A DNA stretch of 64,000 nucleotides from Microbacterium esteraromaticum (GCF_900163815.1 NZ_FUKO01000020.1:62001-126000), one strand, 5' to 3'. Positions 18,908 to 27,493 are shown, numbered from the stretch's first letter. Notes: generated by a model not told the origin, from the letters alone. Program-made: numbers and translations.

Positions 18908-19525
18908 GTGACCGACCCGAACCAGCAGATGCCCCCGTACCCCGGTGCGGAGCAGCCGATGCCTCCGCCGATGTCCCCTGGCCAGCCGCCGGCCTACCCG
19001 GAGGCACCGCCTTACCCGGGTGCAGCGAGTCCGGAGTTCCCTGTGCCCGCCGCCCCACCTGGCGCGTACGGCGTGCCCGTCGGCGGTTACCAGGCTCCGG
19101 TCGGGGGCTACGCCGTTCCGCCCGCAACCCCAGCCAAGTCGCGGTCGATGGGCGCCATCGCCCTGGTCGCCTCGCTAGTCGCAGCGATCGTCGTTCCGAT
19201 CATCGCCGGCGTGATCGCGTTCCAGATCGGCACTCTCGTGCCCACGTCCGATCTGATATCCACCGCCAACGACAGCAACTCCGACTTCTCGTTCCTCTCC
19301 CCCGCACGCACGCAGGTGCTGTGGGCCGAGATCACGTTCTGGGTGGGGACGGCACTGGGGATCTTCGCGCTCGTCTTCGGCATCATGGCAACCGCCAAGC
19401 GTCGTGGCCGGGGCATGGGCATCACCGCCATCGTGCTCTCGGTTCTGGGACCAGGAATCTTCTTCGTCGCCGTGTCGATCTTCATGGGCATCGGCGCGGC
19501 GGTCGCCGCCCCCGGCAGTTTCTGA
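18908..19525 (+). CDS. DUF4190-like proline-rich membrane protein
   Basis: 205 residues. The N-terminal 75 residues are rich in Pro, Gly, Ala and Tyr (PPYPG, GGYQAP repeats), as in many actinobacterial envelope proteins. Two or three membrane helices follow (about 80-105, 140-165 and 175-200); the second and third resemble the DUF4190 pair. Function unknown. GTG 18908 has GGAGG five bases upstream, which fixes the start after the trpS stop. It converges on pth with 12 bases between. Confidence 0.7.
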   Translation: MTDPNQQMPPYPGAEQPMPPPMSPGQPPAYPEAPPYPGAASPEFPVPAAPPGAYGVPVGGYQAPVGGYAVPPATPAKSRSMGAIALVASLVAAIVVPIIAGVIAFQIGTLVPTSDLISTANDSNSDFSFLSPARTQVLWAEITFWVGTALGIFALVFGIMATAKRRGRGMGITAIVLSVLGPGIFFVAVSIFMGIGAAVAAPGSF

Positions 19526-19537
19526 CCGCCAGGGCTC

Positions 19538-20119
19538 TCAGCCGCGCGAGTGGTGCTTCTGCTGCGCGGCGAGCAGGCCCTCTTCCACGAGCTGCTCGAC
19601 GGCATCCGCGATGTCGGAGAGGAAGATCGGGAGCGTCTTCTGCTCAACCGTCCCGAACGGCGCGAGCACCCAGTCGGCAGGGTCCTGACGGCCTGTCGGA
19701 CGCCCGATTCCGGCGCGAACACGCGGGAACTCCGGCGTCGACAGCGCCCGTGCGATGTCGCGGACGCCGTTGTGACCGCCGTGGCCGCCGCCGACCTTGA
19801 GGCGGATGGCGTCGAACGGGATGTCGAGCTCGTCGTGCACGACGATGACCTGCTCCGGAGGCACCGAATAGAAGCGGGCGAGCGCTGCGACCGGTGTGCC
19901 GGAGATGTTCATGAAGCAGTTGAGCTTCGCCAGCACCAGTTTGTCGCCCCCCGGACGCGTCCATGTCTCCACGACGCGCGCGCCCGCCTTGTGCTCGCGG
20001 AACTTCTCGCCGCGTCGATCCGCCAGCTCGTCCAGCACCATCTGCCCGATGTTGTGCCGGGTGGGCGCGTAGCGAGGCCCCGGATTGCCGAGGCCGACGA
20101 TCAGCCAAGTGGCTGCCAT
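19538..20119 (-). CDS. pth: Peptidyl-tRNA hydrolase
   Basis: 193 residues. VGLGNPGPRY, catalytic H22 in RHNIGQ, the FMNISG segment, H95-D96 in VVHDELDIP and GGGHGGHNGVRD are all present. It releases peptides from peptidyl-tRNA dropped by ribosomes. AGAGGAAAG precedes ATG 20119. It follows rplY on the same strand, the conserved pairing in Actinobacteria, but a terminator-like hairpin lies in the 118-base gap. Confidence 0.95.
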   Translation of the reverse strand: MAATWLIVGLGNPGPRYAPTRHNIGQMVLDELADRRGEKFREHKAGARVVETWTRPGGDKLVLAKLNCFMNISGTPVAALARFYSVPPEQVIVVHDELDIPFDAIRLKVGGGHGGHNGVRDIARALSTPEFPRVRAGIGRPTGRQDPADWVLAPFGTVEQKTLPIFLSDIADAVEQLVEEGLLAAQQKHHSRG

Positions 20120-20151
20120 GCTCTTTCCTCTCCCTGTGACGCTTCAGCGAC

Positions 20152-20183
20152 GCGACCGCGCCGTGATGCGACCGCGCGGTGAT
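20152..20183. repeat. 16-base tandem duplication in the pth-rplY gap
   Basis: Two adjacent copies, 20152-20167 and 20168-20183, share GCGACCGCGC-GTGAT with one mismatch. Not coding. Confidence 0.8.
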
Positions 20184-20189
20184 ACGACA

Positions 20190-20218
20190 GAGGGGACGCG
20201 ATCTGCTCGCGCCCCCTC
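20190..20218 (-). terminator. Hairpin downstream of rplY
   Basis: Twelve-base arms (20207-20218 and 20190-20201) with one mismatch and a five-base loop, 20 bases after the rplY stop. G+C-rich without a U-run, as usual in this group. Confidence 0.6.
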
Positions 20219-20237
20219 CACCGATATCGTCAGCAGA

Positions 20238-20846
20238 TCACTCTGCAGCGGTCCCCGCTGCCGGAGCGGCGGCTTCAGCCTCTTCAGCGGCATCCTCAGC
20301 AACCTCGGCGGCCGGGACGGAGACGGCGACGAGAAGCGTCTCGGGGTCATCGAGCAGCGAAGCGCCCTTGGGCAGGACGACATCACCGGCGGTGATGTGC
20401 GCGCCCTCTTCCAGGCCCTCGACGCTGACCTCGACGTGCTCCGGAATGTGCGTGGCCTGGACCTCGAGGCGGATGGTCGCGAGGTCGACGGTCACGATCG
20501 TGCCGGAGAACGACTCGCCGGTGACGTAGACGGGCACCTCGACGGCGACCTTCTCGCCCTTCTTCACCACGAGCAGGTCGATGTGCTCGATGATCTGGCG
20601 CACCGGGTCGCGCTGCACGTCCTTGACGAGCACGAGCTGCGACTTGCCCTCGACGTCGAGGTGGAGCAGCGCGTTCGCGCGGCGGATGATGAGCGACACC
20701 TGGTGGCCGGGCAACGCGACGTGCTGCGGCTCGGTTCCGTGGCCGTAGATGACCGCGGGGATCTTGCCGTCGGCGCGCAGGCGGCGGGCGAAGCCCTTGC
20801 CGAAGTTGGTGCGCAGGTCGACGTGGACCTTGTTGTCGTCAGACAT
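20238..20846 (-). CDS. rplY: 50S ribosomal protein L25 (general stress protein Ctc type)
   Basis: 202 residues, the long form: an N-terminal 5S-rRNA-binding L25 domain (FGKGFARRLRADGKIPAVIYGHG, residues about 14-36), then the TL5/Ctc beta domain and a low-complexity Glu/Ala tail. It stabilises 5S rRNA in the large subunit. Start ATG 20846 has AAGGAG six bases upstream; the open frame runs further but lacks conservation. A minus-strand TACAAT at 21008-21003 suggests a leader of about 150 bases. Confidence 0.94.
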   Translation of the reverse strand: MSDDNKVHVDLRTNFGKGFARRLRADGKIPAVIYGHGTEPQHVALPGHQVSLIIRRANALLHLDVEGKSQLVLVKDVQRDPVRQIIEHIDLLVVKKGEKVAVEVPVYVTGESFSGTIVTVDLATIRLEVQATHIPEHVEVSVEGLEEGAHITAGDVVLPKGASLLDDPETLLVAVSVPAAEVAEDAAEEAEAAAPAAGTAAE

Positions 20847-21002
20847 GTGGTTCTCCTTCAGGCGTACGGGATCTTCCGCACGGTGGTCGTGGATCGGCGT
20901 CTCGGACGCGGACACGAAGAGGCGAAGCCACCAGGCTCACATCACCGCGTCGATTACGGATGCTGCGCGCACGCGCGGCTTCCCTCGCCGAGGAACAGCT
21001 CT

Positions 21003-21008
21003 ATTGTA
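21003..21008 (-). promoter_or_regulatory. -10 hexamer TACAAT, probable rplY promoter
   Basis: A minus-strand match to the TANNNT consensus; transcription would start near 20996. It lies 13 bases from the oppositely oriented -10 of the 41-residue gene, so the two promoters occupy the same DNA. Confidence 0.45.
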
Positions 21009-21021
21009 CGCGAAAGGCCGA

Positions 21022-21027
21022 TAGGCT
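21022..21027 (+). promoter_or_regulatory. -10 hexamer TAGGCT, leaderless promoter of the 41-residue membrane peptide
   Basis: TAGGCT, six bases, ATG 21034. Same geometry as xthA and pmt. Confidence 0.55.
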
Positions 21028-21033
21028 GGTGCC

Positions 21034-21159
21034 ATGCTTGATGCGGCTTTCCTCTCTCACGTGTTGCTCTGGTTCATCGGCGCCATGAGCGTCGTCGGCG
21101 TCGTCACCATGACTGGTGCGCTGATCCTGATGGGCCGCACCGGCTACCGCAAGGACTGA
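21034..21159 (+). CDS. Small single-span membrane peptide (41 residues), function unknown
   Basis: 41 codons from ATG 21034 to TGA 21159. The product is MLDAAFLSH followed by a hydrophobic stretch (VLLWFIGAMSVVGVVTMTG through ALILMG) and a short basic/polar end, RTGYRKD. That pattern suggests one transmembrane helix with the basic end in the cytoplasm. No Shine-Dalgarno is seen, but a TAGGCT box lies six bases upstream as at other leaderless genes here. It sits alone between rplY and gnd. I do not recognise a family. The case for a real gene rests on promoter geometry, composition and clean start and stop. Confidence 0.6.
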   Translation: MLDAAFLSHVLLWFIGAMSVVGVVTMTGALILMGRTGYRKD

Positions 21160-21237
21160 GCTCGTCACACGGGTCGATGAAGCGACGCGTGAGGGTACGC
21201 TGATTCCGTCCCTTCCGTTGCCATCGAGGAGCTTATA

Positions 21238-22686
21238 GTGCCCGAAGCGTCAGCCAATATCGGAGTCGTCGGACTCGCCGTCATGGGGTCGAACCTCGCC
21301 CGCAACCTCGCCAGCCGCGAGGGCAACACAGTGGCGATCTTCAACCGCAGTCACGCGAAGACCGAAGCGCTTCTCGCAGAGCACCCCGAGGCCGGCTTCG
21401 TGCCCACCGCGTCGTACGCGGAGTTCGCCGCTTCTCTGCAGAAGCCGCGCACCGCGATCATCATGGTCAAGGCCGGCGTCCCCACTGATGCGGTCATCCA
21501 GTCACTGGTCGATGTCTTCGAACCGGGCGACATCATCGTCGATGGCGGCAACGCGTATTTCCCCGACACGATCCGTCGTGAGAAGGCTGTTCGCGAGACC
21601 GGCATCAACTTCGTCGGCGCCGGGATCTCCGGCGGTGAAGAGGGCGCGCTGCTGGGGCCCAGCATCATGCCCGGCGGCTCGGACGAGTCGTGGGTCACTC
21701 TCGGCCCGATTCTGCGTTCGATCGCCGCGATCGCCGAAGGCGAGCCGTGCGTCACCCATGTAGGCCACGACGGCGCCGGCCACTTCGTGAAGATGGTGCA
21801 CAACGGCATCGAGTACGCCGACATGCAGCTCATCGCCGAAGCGTACGACCTCATCCGCCGTGGCACCGGCAAGACCCCGGCCGAGATCGCGGACATCTTC
21901 GCGGAGTGGAACCGGGGCGAGCTGGAGTCCTACCTGATCGAGATCACCGCAGAGGTGCTCCGACAGATCGATGCCGAGACCGGGCAGCCGCTCGTCGACA
22001 TCATCGTCGACCAAGCCGGCGCGAAGGGCACCGGAGCATGGACCGTGCAGACGGCGCTGGCGCTCGGCGTTCCCGTCTCCGGCATCGCCGAAGCCACCTT
22101 CGCCCGCTCGCTGTCCTCGCACCCCGAGCAGCGCGCCGTCGCAGCCGGGCTGCCGGGGCCCGAGGACGAGTTCGAGGTCGAAGACACCGACGCGTTCATC
22201 GAAGACGTCCGACTGGCCCTGTTCGCCTCGAAGATCGTCGCCTACTCGCAGGGCTTCGATGAGATCCGCGCCGGTGCCGCCGAATACGACTGGCAGATCG
22301 ACCTCGGGGCGATCTCGAAGATCTGGCGCGGCGGATGCATCATCCGCGCCCAATTCCTCAACCGCATCGCCGACGCCTACGCCGCCGAGCCCGAGTTGCC
22401 AGCCCTGCTGACGGCACCGTACTTCGCGGATGCGCTCTCGCGTGGTCAGGCCGCGTGGCGCCGCGTGGTCATCGCCGCAGCACAGGCCGGCATCCCGGCA
22501 CCGGCGTTCTCGTCTTCACTGTCGTACTACGACGGCATCCGCGCCGAGCGTCTGCCGGCCGCCCTCGTGCAGGGCCAGCGCGACTTCTTCGGAGCGCACA
22601 CGTACAAGCGCATCGACAAGGAAGGCACCTTCCACACGCTGTGGTCGGGCGATCGCACCGAGATCGAAGCCGAAGACACGCACTGA
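21238..22686 (+). CDS. gnd: 6-phosphogluconate dehydrogenase (decarboxylating)
   Basis: 482 residues, normal dimeric length. GVVGLAVMGSNLARNLA is the NADP loop, IIVDGGNAYFPDT and VGAGISGGEEGALLGPSIMPGG the substrate region, FVKMVHNGIEYADMQ the catalytic Lys/His segment and DQAGAKGTGAW the C-terminal signature. It oxidises 6-phosphogluconate to ribulose-5-phosphate and CO2, giving NADPH in the pentose phosphate pathway. GTG 21238 is preceded by GAGGAG. A TACGCT hexamer at 21196-21201 may be its -10. Monocistronic. Confidence 0.95.
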   Translation: MPEASANIGVVGLAVMGSNLARNLASREGNTVAIFNRSHAKTEALLAEHPEAGFVPTASYAEFAASLQKPRTAIIMVKAGVPTDAVIQSLVDVFEPGDIIVDGGNAYFPDTIRREKAVRETGINFVGAGISGGEEGALLGPSIMPGGSDESWVTLGPILRSIAAIAEGEPCVTHVGHDGAGHFVKMVHNGIEYADMQLIAEAYDLIRRGTGKTPAEIADIFAEWNRGELESYLIEITAEVLRQIDAETGQPLVDIIVDQAGAKGTGAWTVQTALALGVPVSGIAEATFARSLSSHPEQRAVAAGLPGPEDEFEVEDTDAFIEDVRLALFASKIVAYSQGFDEIRAGAAEYDWQIDLGAISKIWRGGCIIRAQFLNRIADAYAAEPELPALLTAPYFADALSRGQAAWRRVVIAAAQAGIPAPAFSSSLSYYDGIRAERLPAALVQGQRDFFGAHTYKRIDKEGTFHTLWSGDRTEIEAEDTH

Positions 22687-22743
22687 GACGTCGGTGCGCG
22701 GCGCACTCCGCCGCGCACTGCCGGGCGGCTCACAGACTGCTCA

Positions 22744-22773
22744 TTGTCAACGACAAGGTTGCGCATCGACAAT
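22744..22773 (+). promoter_or_regulatory. Promoter of the two-component operon, with an inverted repeat over the -35
   Basis: -35 TTGTCA (22744-22749), 18-base spacer, -10 GACAAT (22768-22773), then six bases to ATG 22780. The inverted repeat TTGTC-AAC-GACAA (22744-22756) covers the -35 and could be an autoregulatory site. Confidence 0.6.
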
Positions 22774-22779
22774 AGAGAC

Positions 22780-23508
22780 ATGAGCCACGATCACCCGGAC
22801 CTGCGCCGTCCCGACGGAACGCCCCTGCGCATCGTCGTCGTCGATGACGAGCCCATGCTCACCGACCTGCTCGCGATGGCTCTGCGCATGGAGGGCTGGG
22901 AGGTGCGCACGGCAGCATCCGGCCTTGAGGCCCTGCAGGTCGCCCGCGATTTCGAGCCCGACGCGATGGTGCTTGATGTGATGATGCCGGATCTCGACGG
23001 CATGAGCGTGCTGCGCCGCCTGCGCGAAGCGGGAAATCTGGTGCCGGTCGTCTTCCTCACCGCGAAGGATGCCGTTGCCGACCGAATCGCCGGCCTCACC
23101 GCCGGCGGCGACGACTACGTCACCAAGCCGTTCAGCCTGGAAGAGGTGATCGCGCGGCTTCGTGCGGTGATCCGCCGCTCCGGCCCGGTGCGCACCGACG
23201 ACGAGCAGGCGATCCTGCGCGTGGCGGATCTGTCGCTCAATGAGGACAGCCATGAGGTCATCCGCGACGGCGAGGAGATCGAGCTGACCGCCACCGAATT
23301 CGAACTGCTGCGCTTTCTGATGCGCAACGACCGACGCGTGCTGTCGAAGGCGCAGATCCTCGACCGGGTGTGGAGCTACGACTTCGGCGGCAAGTCCTCG
23401 GTCGTGGAGCTCTACATCTCGTACCTGCGCAAGAAGATCGACGTCGGCCGCACTCCCCTGCTGCACACCGTGCGGGGCGTCGGCTACATGATCAAGTCAC
23501 CGCAGTAG
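22780..23508 (+). CDS. OmpR-family two-component response regulator
   Basis: 242 residues: an N-terminal receiver (acidic pocket VVVDDEP, phospho-acceptor D66 in VLDVMMP, K116 in YVTKPF) and a C-terminal winged helix ending in VRGVGYMIKSPQ. It is a DNA-binding regulator phosphorylated by the adjacent kinase. ATG 22780 is preferred to an in-frame start at 22744 because the promoter -10 lies six bases before it; the longer start would lie inside the -35. Targets unknown; its own promoter carries an inverted repeat. Confidence 0.93.
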   Translation: MSHDHPDLRRPDGTPLRIVVVDDEPMLTDLLAMALRMEGWEVRTAASGLEALQVARDFEPDAMVLDVMMPDLDGMSVLRRLREAGNLVPVVFLTAKDAVADRIAGLTAGGDDYVTKPFSLEEVIARLRAVIRRSGPVRTDDEQAILRVADLSLNEDSHEVIRDGEEIELTATEFELLRFLMRNDRRVLSKAQILDRVWSYDFGGKSSVVELYISYLRKKIDVGRTPLLHTVRGVGYMIKSPQ

Positions 23509-23516
23509 GACCAGTC

Positions 23517-25031
23517 GTGCGCTCGCATCCGCTGAGTCTGCAGGCACGGCTGATGGCCGCCGTTATCGGGTTCGTCTCTCTCATCCTGGTCATCGTCGCC
23601 ATCATCACCAGCGCCACTCTCGGCAGCACCCTGGAGCAGCGACTGCAGGAGCAGGTGGACGGCGTCGCTGTGGAGACGACGACGCTGGTGAATCAGCGGG
23701 CAGACGCCGCCACATTCCTCGGGCAGCCGCTGACCGCCGAGTACGCGATGTCGGATCGCCAGGTGCAGGGCATCAGCCTGCTGCTGCTCATCGCCCCGCC
23801 CGGTCAGAAGCCATCTGGAATGATCATCACGCCCGAGAAGCGGTCGGTGCTGTCAAGCGCCGATCTGGCGACGGTCACCTCAGCGCTGCAGCATTCGACC
23901 GACGCGACCGTGAATCTGACGGACTTCGGGTCCTACCGAGTCAAGATCCGGCAGACCGACAATGGTGTCGTCGTCGTCACAGGTCTGTCCCGCGCCGAAG
24001 TGCAGCACACGATGACGTCCCTGTTCACCGTGATCGCACTGGCCACGCTCGGCGGGCTCATCCTGCTCGCACTCACCACGGCGCTCACCATCAGCATGGG
24101 CCTTCGCCCGCTGCGGGCGGTCGCCGCCACCGCGACGCGGGTCGCCGGCCAGCCGCTCGACCGCGGTGAGGTGAACATCACCGAGCGCGTGCCCGACTAC
24201 GAAGCCGACCCGCGCACGGAGGTGGGGCGCGTCGGCGTCGCACTCAACACGCTCCTCGACCACGTCGATACATCCCTGTCGGCTCGTCAGCGCAACGAGG
24301 AGCGGATGCGACGCTTCGTGGCGGATGCCAGCCATGAGCTGCGCACGCCGCTGGCATCCATCCGCGGCTACTCCGAGCTCTCGCTGCGCGCACTGAAGCA
24401 GGGGCAGAGTGCGGAGACCGTGCAGAACACCACCTCGGCGCTCGAGCGCATCCAGGCGCAGTCGCTGCGCATGACGCGCCTCGTCGAGGATCTGCTGCTG
24501 CTGGCGCGCCTCGACGAGGGCCAGGAGCTCGTGCACGGCACGGTCGACCTCACCCGGCTCGCCGTGGAGGCTCTCGCCGACGCGCAGCCGACAGCGCCCG
24601 GACATATCTGGAAGCTGGAACTGCCGGAGGAGCCGGTGACGATGACCGGCGACACCGGGCGCCTGCATCAGGTGCTCGCCAACCTCCTCGCCAACGCACG
24701 CACGCACACTCCCGACGGAACGACGATCACGCTGTCGCTCACGTCAGCGGATGGCGCCGCCGAGCTGCGCGTGCACGATGACGGCCCCGGGATCGATCCG
24801 CAGGTGCGCGATGAGCTGTTCGCACGCTTCGCGCGCGGCGACATCTCCCGCGCGCGCAAGAGCGGCGGCACGGGCCTCGGACTCGCCATCGCGAAGGCCA
24901 TAGTGGAGGGCCATGGCGGCACCGTCTCCGTCACCAGCGACCCCGGTGACACGACCTTCATCGTGCGGCTGCCGGCAGCGCCTCCCGTCGGGCCTGCCGC
25001 CCCCGTCGATGATCCCAGTACTGCTCAGTAG
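23517..25031 (+). CDS. Two-component sensor histidine kinase
   Basis: 504 residues: membrane helix at about 12-35, extracytoplasmic sensor domain of about 125 residues, second helix at about 165-190, HAMP linker, H-box SHELRTP with phospho-acceptor H273, N-box around NLLANARTH, and GTGLGLAIAK in the ATPase lid. GTG 23517 is eight bases after the regulator stop with AGGA upstream. The signal sensed is unknown. The gene converges on the flavin electron-transfer operon, making a regulatory link to it conceivable but unproven. The last codons lie in a 17-base tandem repeat. Confidence 0.93.
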   Translation: MRSHPLSLQARLMAAVIGFVSLILVIVAIITSATLGSTLEQRLQEQVDGVAVETTTLVNQRADAATFLGQPLTAEYAMSDRQVQGISLLLLIAPPGQKPSGMIITPEKRSVLSSADLATVTSALQHSTDATVNLTDFGSYRVKIRQTDNGVVVVTGLSRAEVQHTMTSLFTVIALATLGGLILLALTTALTISMGLRPLRAVAATATRVAGQPLDRGEVNITERVPDYEADPRTEVGRVGVALNTLLDHVDTSLSARQRNEERMRRFVADASHELRTPLASIRGYSELSLRALKQGQSAETVQNTTSALERIQAQSLRMTRLVEDLLLLARLDEGQELVHGTVDLTRLAVEALADAQPTAPGHIWKLELPEEPVTMTGDTGRLHQVLANLLANARTHTPDGTTITLSLTSADGAAELRVHDDGPGIDPQVRDELFARFARGDISRARKSGGTGLGLAIAKAIVEGHGGTVSVTSDPGDTTFIVRLPAAPPVGPAAPVDDPSTAQ

Positions 25032-25052
25032 CCGGTACTGCTCAGTAGCCGG
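25019..25052. repeat. 17-base perfect tandem duplication at a convergent gene junction
   Basis: TACTGCTCAGTAGCCGG occurs at 25019-25035 and again at 25036-25052. The kinase TAG stop lies in copy 1; the TGA stop of the opposing oxidoreductase lies in copy 2. A recent duplication or replication slippage is the simplest origin. Confidence 0.9.
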
Positions 25053-26592
25053 CGAAGGCGTCGGTGGTGAGACCGCGGGCCTTCTGCAGCGCCGGAGCCA
25101 GGTCGGCGATGAGTCGCGGCGGTCCGGAGATGAACGCATGTCTGCGACCGAGGTCGCCCACGACGCGCTCCAGGCCCTCTGCGTCCAGCCGGATGCCGCG
25201 CGCCCATGTCCAGTGCTCGGGCAGGTCTGCCGGTTCATCCCGCGTGAAGACGACCGTCCGCACGCCTGTCGCTTCGAGCTCTGCGCGGAAGGCGAGCTCT
25301 GCCGCCTCCGCGGCCACGTAGACGAGCACCGCATCGCGCGCAGCGCCGGTGGCCTGCAGCTGTCGCAGCTGTGACACGAACGGGGTCACGCCGATGCCGG
25401 CGGCGACCATGAGCACCGGCGCACCGGCGCGAGGCAGCACGAAGTCGCCCCACGTGCCCGTGACCGCGAGTACTGCACCTGGCTCGGCCGCCTTGAGCGC
25501 TCGCTTATAGCTGGAGGGATGCTTCTGATCGCCGTCCTTGTAGGCGATGCGCAGCGTCGGCAGGTCGGCGGGCGCCGAGACGATGCTGAATTCGCGGCGC
25601 GTGCCACGGGCATCCGGGTTGCGGTGCGGCACCTCGAGCTCGAGGTACTGGCCGGCGACGAACCGCAGCCGCCCCTTCGTGCGGAAGGTGAGCTCCTGCG
25701 CGGTGGGTGTGACGAATTGGCGCTTCTCCAGCACGAGTCGCACCGACCCGCGCAGCGCGAACGCGAATGCCAGCAGGTTGCCGATCAGCAGCGCGCGCTC
25801 CTGCCCGAGAGTGAAAGCGCCCGCGATGCTGATCGGCCAGCCGGCCAGCACACCGACGAGACCGGCGACGCTGAACTGCTGCCAGCGGCGCGGGGGCAGG
25901 GTCAGCGGCTCGGAGAGCATGAAGATGCCGAGGAACAGGTATGGCGATTGCGACAGGGCGGCGAGCACAGCATCCGGCATCGCGAAGGCCAACCCGGCCG
26001 CCTGTGCCTGCATCGACTGGCGCACCACAGACACGCCCGTCACGACGAGCAGAAAGACGAGGACCACGCGCACTTTCTCGGTGCGCCACAGCACGATCAG
26101 CCCCAGCACCGCGACCGGCACGGACATCGCGGGCGTACCGACCCACCAGGAAGCGAACGAACCGAGCCCCGCCACGGTGACCACGGCCGCGCCGAAGGCG
26201 GCGGGGTTGAGAACGTGGCGTCCCTGCCAGGCGAGAAGGTACTTCGACCCGCTGGCGAGCGCACCGGCGAGCGCGTTGCCCGCGAGGCCCTCGACCGTGA
26301 GCGTCGGCTGCATCACGAACAGCAGGATCAAGGCAGTGACGAGCGAGGATTCGATGCGCCACGGCAGCCGGAGGATGCGCTGTGCGACGGCATCCACCGT
26401 CGAGATCACGACGGCGAGCACCCCGAACGAGGCGAGGATCTCCGTCGCCGAGGGCCCCACCAATCCGACGAACGAGAACCCGATGGCGGCCACCGCCAGC
26501 GCGAGAAGAGCGAACAGGACGAGCCGGTACATCGAGATGGCACCGAGCACAGCGAGCACGCGCTGGCGAAGGGCCGTGAAAGTGGTGATCAC
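25042..26592 (-). CDS. RnfD/NqrB-like membrane domain fused to ferredoxin-NADP reductase domain
   Basis: 516 residues. Residues about 1-275 form around nine membrane helices resembling RnfD/NqrB (ESSLVTALILLFVMQPTL, ASGSKYLLAWQGRHVLNPAA). Residues about 285-516 are a ferredoxin-NADP-reductase module: FAD motif RREFSIVSAP, the GTWGDFVLP segment and the pyridine-nucleotide loop AAGIGVTPF, ending in FISGPPRLI (the usual Cys of CGP is replaced). It probably moves electrons from cytoplasmic NAD(P)H or ferredoxin across the membrane to flavin outside. GTG 26592 was chosen; the longer frame to 26685 overlaps apbE. It is third in an operon after an FMN-binding lipoprotein and ApbE. Confidence 0.85.
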   Translation of the reverse strand: MITTFTALRQRVLAVLGAISMYRLVLFALLALAVAAIGFSFVGLVGPSATEILASFGVLAVVISTVDAVAQRILRLPWRIESSLVTALILLFVMQPTLTVEGLAGNALAGALASGSKYLLAWQGRHVLNPAAFGAAVVTVAGLGSFASWWVGTPAMSVPVAVLGLIVLWRTEKVRVVLVFLLVVTGVSVVRQSMQAQAAGLAFAMPDAVLAALSQSPYLFLGIFMLSEPLTLPPRRWQQFSVAGLVGVLAGWPISIAGAFTLGQERALLIGNLLAFAFALRGSVRLVLEKRQFVTPTAQELTFRTKGRLRFVAGQYLELEVPHRNPDARGTRREFSIVSAPADLPTLRIAYKDGDQKHPSSYKRALKAAEPGAVLAVTGTWGDFVLPRAGAPVLMVAAGIGVTPFVSQLRQLQATGAARDAVLVYVAAEAAELAFRAELEATGVRTVVFTRDEPADLPEHWTWARGIRLDAEGLERVVGDLGRRHAFISGPPRLIADLAPALQKARGLTTDAFAGY

Positions 26593-26641
26593 ACCCTCTA
26601 CTCTTCCGCATTTTCGAACACGTCGGCCGCGCGAACCGACA

Positions 26642-27493
26642 TCACAGGAACAGCTCGCCGGGGAATCCGCGTGATCGCTCCGCACGTCCGTCCGTACTCA
26701 TCCGCAGCCACTGCACTCCCCAATCATCGGCGAGCACGGCGCCCCCATCGAAGAAGAGCGCGGTGGCGATGGCATCCGCGATCATCGCCTCATCGGCGAT
26801 CGCCCAGGTCGCAGCGCAGGTGCGAACCGGCTCCCCCGAGCGTGCGTCGAGCACGTGGTGCAGCCCGTCGCCCCACGCGCGCCGGTTGATCGCGGAGGCG
26901 CAGAGCGCCTGGTCTGCGATCTCGACGACCCCGATGGCCGAGGTGGCATCGTACGGATGCTCAAGCGCCACCCGGGTCGCACCCCGACGCACTCGCAGGT
27001 CGCCGCTGGCATCGACGACGATGCGGCCGGGAATCTCACCCAGCTCATTCATGACCAAATCCACCAGGCGGCCCTTGCCGAGAGCGCCGACGTCGATCAC
27101 GGCGGGTTCGAGCAGGGTGAGTTCGGATGCTGTCCAGCGCAGCATCCGCTCCCATTCGGCAGGCGCCTCTCGCTGTGTCGTCGCGTGCAGTGACAGCGCG
27201 GCGTCGTAGCCGAGTGCTTCCAGGCCCGCGCCTACCAGCGGGTTCACCGCGCCTCCGGTGGCGTCGCTGAGCGCACGGTAGACGTCGAGCATGGCGCTTG
27301 CATCGGCCGGCGCGCTGACTGCTCCGCCCGCGGTCCGCAGCGCGGATACGACCGAATCCGGGCGAAAACGCGACCACTCGCTATCGAAGCGATCGATGGT
27401 GTTCGTCACCGCGGCTGCGGCGTCGTCAGAAAGCGGCTGCGCCGTCTCGATCTCCCAGCGGGTGCCGATCGCGTCGAACCGCCATACCATCAC
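26642..27493 (-). CDS. apbE: FAD:protein FMN transferase (ApbE family)
   Basis: 283 residues. Family features seen are FDAIGTRWEIE at the N-terminus, VIDVGALGKGRLVDLV (the GAxxKG core), VVDASGDLRVRRG (GGD-like), and the SAINRRAWGDGLHHVLDARSG segment, where related enzymes have the His/Asp of the active site. It transfers FMN from FAD to Ser/Thr of extracytoplasmic targets. The likely target is encoded just upstream. No export signal is evident, which is unusual for a Gram-positive ApbE and worth checking. GTG 27493 (spacing from TGAGGTGA) or ATG 27490 could start it. Confidence 0.88.
   Translation of the reverse strand: MMVWRFDAIGTRWEIETAQPLSDDAAAAVTNTIDRFDSEWSRFRPDSVVSALRTAGGAVSAPADASAMLDVYRALSDATGGAVNPLVGAGLEALGYDAALSLHATTQREAPAEWERMLRWTASELTLLEPAVIDVGALGKGRLVDLVMNELGEIPGRIVVDASGDLRVRRGATRVALEHPYDATSAIGVVEIADQALCASAINRRAWGDGLHHVLDARSGEPVRTCAATWAIADEAMIADAIATALFFDGGAVLADDWGVQWLRMSTDGRAERSRGFPGELFL

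Noticed and set aside
25019..25052. Phage or integron attachment site
   Set aside because: A simple tandem duplication with no integrase or tRNA nearby.
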